Made by a program: the position numbers and the translations under genes. From CAYNYM01 sp049366815 (GTDB taxonomy: Bacteria > Desulfobacterota > DSM-4660 > Desulfatiglandales > HGW-15), in the NCBI GenBank assembly GCA_049366815.1, contig JBMNCO010000090.1, forward strand, positions 1 to 8,061: 8,061 bases of DNA, written 5' to 3'. Below, piece after piece: positions 5,886-8,061 of the stretch. The notes beneath the pieces are model-generated. The model worked only from the letters and a program-made list of their open reading frames with translations, did no database searches and had not been told where the DNA came from. How positions within the stretch are numbered: the stretch's first letter is position 1; the number at the start of each line of letters is the position of its first letter.

Positions 5886-5992
5886 GTGCATCAGCCGATT
5901 CAAACGCTCTGAGTTTCCTATGATCACGCAGGTTCCCTTCCCGCGGCACCTCACAGCCTAAATGCCTACAGCCTATCTAGCTGAGCAGTTAC

Positions 5993-6000
5993 TCATCTCA
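5993..6000. repeat. Right 8-bp target-site duplication of the 5695-5992 element
   Basis: TCATCTCA lies directly between the element and the kinase stop codon. It differs at one position from TCATCTTA at 5687-5694. Confidence 0.65.
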
Positions 6001-6001
6001 C

Positions 6002-6820
6002 TCAATTATAATACTTCTTATAGTAGCGCTTGTAGTCTTTGTGCGCTGCCGCATAACCATTGAAAACAACGCCTAATATTTTTTCCCGTCCGAGATTCTC
6101 GATAGTCCTGTCGATGGCCTTCCGGGGGGACTTTCCCGCCATCACAACCAGGATCACCCCGTCAACATGATTGGCGAGTACATTGGCCTCGGCAGTGACC
6201 TGACTCGGCGTGGTGTCGATAATGATAAAGCGGTCGTCATATCTCCCCTTTACCTCCTCAAGGAATTGTTCCATCATTCTTGATGCCAGGAGTTCCGAGG
6301 GGTTTTTCGCGTCCTTTCCGGCGGAAAGCAGCGACATCTTATTGATTTCGGTTCGAATGAGAAGATCAGCCAGGTCTTTCTTCCCGACCAGATATTCGTG
6401 AAGGCCCTCACCCCGCCCATAACCAAACATATGATGGAGACTGGGACGGCGCAGATCACAGTCCACGAGTAATACATATTCGTCGATACCCATCGCGATG
6501 CTGGCGCCCAGATTGGAGGCCACAAAAGTCTTCCCTTCTCCGGGAAAGGCACTTGTCACCATGATTGTCCGCGGCCTTTCGTGATCCTTCCCAAACAGGA
6601 TCTGGCCGCGGAGGATCTTGAAATTCTCTGCATCCGCGGAATCGGGTTCCGAAAGGACAACCAGCTTATGGTCGTAGGTGCGGCCCACAGGGGGCCTTTT
6701 GGCGACAGCCGGTTCACCTTCTTCTGGCAACGTCCTCTTCGGCTCGTCCTGATACAGGCTTTCCACTTTTATTGTCGTCTCTTTTTCGTGTTTTTCCAGT
6801 GCGTCGGATATTTTGCCCAT
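6002..6820 (-). CDS. Exosortase-locus BY-type tyrosine autokinase (CpsD/CapB-like)
   Basis: This is a cytoplasmic P-loop kinase that controls EPS polymerisation and chain length by phosphorylating a tail of tyrosines. The 272-aa protein carries Walker A SAFPGEGKT (90-98), the Walker A' motif VLLVDCDLRRP (116-126) and Walker B FIIIDTTP (198-205). It ends in a tyrosine cluster YKRYYKKYYN (263-272; five tyrosines). The N-terminus MGKISDALEK is typical of kinases in PEP-CTERM/exosortase loci. There is no membrane segment, so it would need a separate Wzz-like membrane activator, which is not in the window and may lie upstream. The ATG at 6818-6820 has a good GAAAGG site 7 nt ahead. It lies 37 nt after the four-helix-bundle gene. 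A MinD/ParA-type ATPase is less likely because of the tyrosine tail. Confidence 0.93.
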   Translation of the reverse strand: MGKISDALEKHEKETTIKVESLYQDEPKRTLPEEGEPAVAKRPPVGRTYDHKLVVLSEPDSADAENFKILRGQILFGKDHERPRTIMVTSAFPGEGKTFVASNLGASIAMGIDEYVLLVDCDLRRPSLHHMFGYGRGEGLHEYLVGKKDLADLLIRTEINKMSLLSAGKDAKNPSELLASRMMEQFLEEVKGRYDDRFIIIDTTPSQVTAEANVLANHVDGVILVVMAGKSPRKAIDRTIENLGREKILGVVFNGYAAAHKDYKRYYKKYYN

Positions 6821-6845
6821 TTGAAAACCTTTCGGTGAAGCTGTC

Positions 6846-6862
6846 AGCGGTCGGCTATCAGC
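6846..6862 (+). repeat. 17-nt fragment of the element family
   Basis: AGCGGTCGGCTATCAGC is identical to 3074-3090 in the remnant copy. It covers the stop codon and last residue of the four-helix-bundle gene and the start of the spacer to the kinase. Confidence 0.55.
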
Positions 6863-7217
6863 TATTAGTCTTTAGCTTTTTAATAAGCGAAACCAGCATC
6901 CTTTTCACTTCAACAACATCCTTCGATAAAGCGTCGAAAGCGTATTTTTTTAGTATATCTAATTCAGCTGAAAGCAATAGCAGATATTCCAATTCACTTG
7001 CCGAACCCATGGCAATCACTAAAAAACGCGCCAAATCGCGGTCACTCCCTCTCCCACATCCTTCAGCGATATTTGTCGGAATAGACACACATGCTCGACG
7101 TATTTGGCTTGTCAGCCCATAGATTTCCTCCCCTGGGAAGGACTTGGATGATTCATACACCTTGAGTGCCAAGGCATGGGCTTTTTCCCAGACTGTCAGG
7201 TTCCGGAAGTCTTTCAA
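6858..7217 (-). CDS. Four-helix-bundle protein (23S rRNA intervening-sequence protein family)
   Basis: This 119-aa protein of the S23/TIGR02436-type family forms a small helical bundle. The molecular function is not established, although members were first seen inside rRNA intervening sequences. Typical features are FRNLTVWEKAHALALKVY (4-21), then GLTSQIRRACVSIPTNIAEG (34-53), then two more helices (SDRDLARFLVIAMGSASELEYLLLLSAELD, about 58-87, and the C-terminal ALSKDVVEVKRMLVSLIKKLK). The start is TTG (7215-7217), chosen because GAGGGGG lies just upstream (about 5 nt) and because MKDFRNL fits the family N-terminus. It lies between the SPOR-protein and kinase genes with no rRNA nearby. The last codon and the stop fall in element-like sequence (6846-6862), so the C-terminus may have been altered. 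It may be a passenger gene rather than part of EPS synthesis. Confidence 0.88.
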   Translation of the reverse strand: MKDFRNLTVWEKAHALALKVYESSKSFPGEEIYGLTSQIRRACVSIPTNIAEGCGRGSDRDLARFLVIAMGSASELEYLLLLSAELDILKKYAFDALSKDVVEVKRMLVSLIKKLKTNS

Positions 7218-7352
7218 ATCGCCCCCTCAACGTCTTATGATGAGCAAAGCGCTAATTCCTATTCGGCAATTAACTGCACATCGATAAATTTAAATAAGAA
7301 TATCGGCTAAACGCTGAGCGCTGAATGCTGACATCTCAAAAAAGCTTCACCC
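7218..7352. other. Spacer between the LysM/SPOR gene and the four-helix-bundle gene
   Basis: The spacer is 135 nt. It carries the strong ribosome-binding site for the TTG start (GAGGGGG within about 7221-7228), an AT-rich middle (about 7275-7303), and an inverted fragment of the repeat family (7314-7331). I see no clear promoter or terminator. Confidence 0.5.
7314..7331 (-). repeat. Inverted 18-nt fragment of the element family
   Basis: The reverse complement of this site, TCAGCATTCAGCGCTCAG, is identical to 3086-3103 in the remnant copy. It is in the opposite orientation to the other copies. Confidence 0.55.
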
Positions 7353-8061
7353 TCATCTCATCTCCAACTGAATCGTCTCCGCATACTCCGATATTCCCCG
7401 CCTCAAAACGGCGGCGGCATAGGCATTGCCCTCCCGGCGGCTCTTGAAGCTTCCCAGGGTGATCCTGAAGACCTTTCCCATTTCAGGGTTATAGACAGGC
7501 ATGATATAGGCCTCGTAACCTTCCTGGGTCAGTTTTTGGAAAAGCTCCCTCGCCTTTTCAAAGGGCCGGAAGGAGGCGATGTGAACCGTAAAGGTCGGGC
7601 TCCGGTCAAGAGATCCGCGCATAGCCGGAAAGACGATCTTCTGCCCTACTTCAATGCGGTTGAGATTGACAAGCGATGGATTGCTTTCCTGTACCATGGC
7701 CAGGATCCGATCATCGGCAAAACCATACACCCCGGCCGCCAACTCGATGACCGTATCTCCGGGTTTGACGACAATGGTCTGGGAGGGCTCCTTTTCCTGA
7801 ACCGTTTCAGGGAGATCCGCTGGTTCAGGCTCCTCTTTTTGCACGGCCGGCGGTTGGATCTCCTCCGCTGCGCCGACCGCAACAGGACGCGCGTCATCCT
7901 CTGCGGGACCTTCCTCTTCCGCAACAGGGGCATCAGGAGCCATGACGGATTCCCGGACCAGGGCCTGAGGCGGCCCCGTATCCCCAACAGAAAGCTCCGC
8001 TTTATTTGACCGCGACGGGATATAGGGCATCAGGAAGTCCCGCACCTGCGGACTCATGCCG
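7353..8061 (-). CDS. LysM + SPOR domain protein, 3' part (possibly ExeA-like ATPase tail)
   Basis: This is the C-terminal part of an envelope protein. The frame stays open through the window edge: a Gly codon precedes the Met codon at 8055-8057, so that Met need not be the start. Numbering from it, residues 20-93 are a Pro/Glu/Ala-rich linker. Residues about 94-144 form a LysM peptidoglycan-binding domain (IVVKPGDTVIELAAGVYG... to VGQKIVFP). Residues about 154-230 form a SPOR domain (FTVHIASFRPFEKARELFQKL... RITLGSFKSRREG), which binds denuded glycan strands. Both domains act in the periplasm, yet the visible part has no signal peptide or membrane helix, so one should lie upstream. Exosortase loci often carry an ExeA/GspA-like AAA ATPase next to the tyrosine kinase, and a fusion of that kind is my best guess. 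Confidence 0.85.
   Translation of the reverse strand, partial: GMSPQVRDFLMPYIPSRSNKAELSVGDTGPPQALVRESVMAPDAPVAEEEGPAEDDARPVAVGAAEEIQPPAVQKEEPEPADLPETVQEKEPSQTIVVKPGDTVIELAAGVYGFADDRILAMVQESNPSLVNLNRIEVGQKIVFPAMRGSLDRSPTFTVHIASFRPFEKARELFQKLTQEGYEAYIMPVYNPEMGKVFRITLGSFKSRREGNAYAAAVLRRGISEYAETIQLEMR

Larger units (their letters stand above)
5695..5992 (+). mobile_element. 298-bp MITE-like element, copy 2 (probable IS66-type ends)
   Basis: This is the second full copy, in the same orientation as the first and of identical length. The ends are GTAACTGTTCAG on the left and, on the other strand, GTAACTGCTCAG on the right (11/12). An inner TAGGCTG(A/T)AGGC repeat follows at each end. The direct repeats TCATCTTA and TCATCTCA flank it. 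Positions 80-130 and 141-170 of the element are identical to copy 1; differences cluster near hairpin A and in the right third. It fills the junction between the kinase stop (9 nt away) and the sugar transferase start (32 nt away), so the operon would have to be read through it. It has no open frame of note. Confidence 0.83.

Noticed and set aside
3031..5992. CRISPR array
   Set aside because: The repeats are about 300 bp long, few, and separated by genes. There is no short repeat-spacer periodicity and no cas gene.
6858..7217. Diversity-generating retroelement accessory protein (Avd-like) or an rRNA intervening sequence
   Set aside because: The four-helix fold is shared, but there is no reverse transcriptase, template/variable repeat pair or rRNA in the window.
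7536..8009. Plus-strand open frame of 157 codons, and a minus-strand frame at 7646-7987
   Set aside because: Both are shadows of the LysM/SPOR gene, which has clear domains in its own frame.

Overview
The window looks like part of an exopolysaccharide (EPS) / exosortase locus from a Gram-negative bacterium. The gene set (exosortase, EpsI, EpsB_2-type sugar transferase, tyrosine autokinase, SPOR-domain protein) and the style of the intergenic repeats suggest a deltaproteobacterium (Desulfobacterota). That lineage is an inference; no rRNA or other phylogenetic marker is present. All eight supported genes lie on the minus strand, so transcription runs from high to low coordinates.

Layout in order of transcription: (1) the 3' part of a LysM + SPOR protein that enters from beyond position 8061, perhaps the tail of an ExeA-like ATPase; (2) a four-helix-bundle (23S rRNA intervening-sequence type) protein with a TTG start; (3) a stand-alone BY-type tyrosine autokinase with a C-terminal tyrosine cluster; (4) a polyprenyl-phosphate sugar-1-phosphate transferase that starts EPS repeat units; (5) a small MerR-family regulator; (6) a non-hydrolysing UDP-GlcNAc 2-epimerase (WecB type, GTG start); (7) EpsI, overlapping the epimerase by 4 nt; (8) an integral-membrane exosortase with a Cys/Arg/His triad.

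Together the genes describe EPS assembly (UDP-ManNAc supply, lipid-linked initiation, kinase control of polymerisation) linked to an exosortase/EpsI module, which in this system class processes C-terminally tagged surface proteins. No tagged substrate, chain-length (Wzz) protein, flippase or outer-membrane export protein is in the window.

The most notable non-gene feature is a 298-bp non-coding element present in two full copies (3907-4204 and 5695-5992). They align without gaps at about 270/298 identity. Each has imperfect terminal inverted repeats beginning GTAA and is flanked by near-perfect 8-bp direct repeats. This fits a MITE mobilised by an IS66-family transposase. A third, end-less remnant (about 3031-3197) and two 17-18 nt fragments lie in other gene junctions, so the element family has occupied most of the spacers of this operon. 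The core carries two hairpins kept in all three large copies. A different short repeat (CTCTGTGATCT...CTGTGTGAG) lies downstream of epsI and downstream of the exosortase gene.
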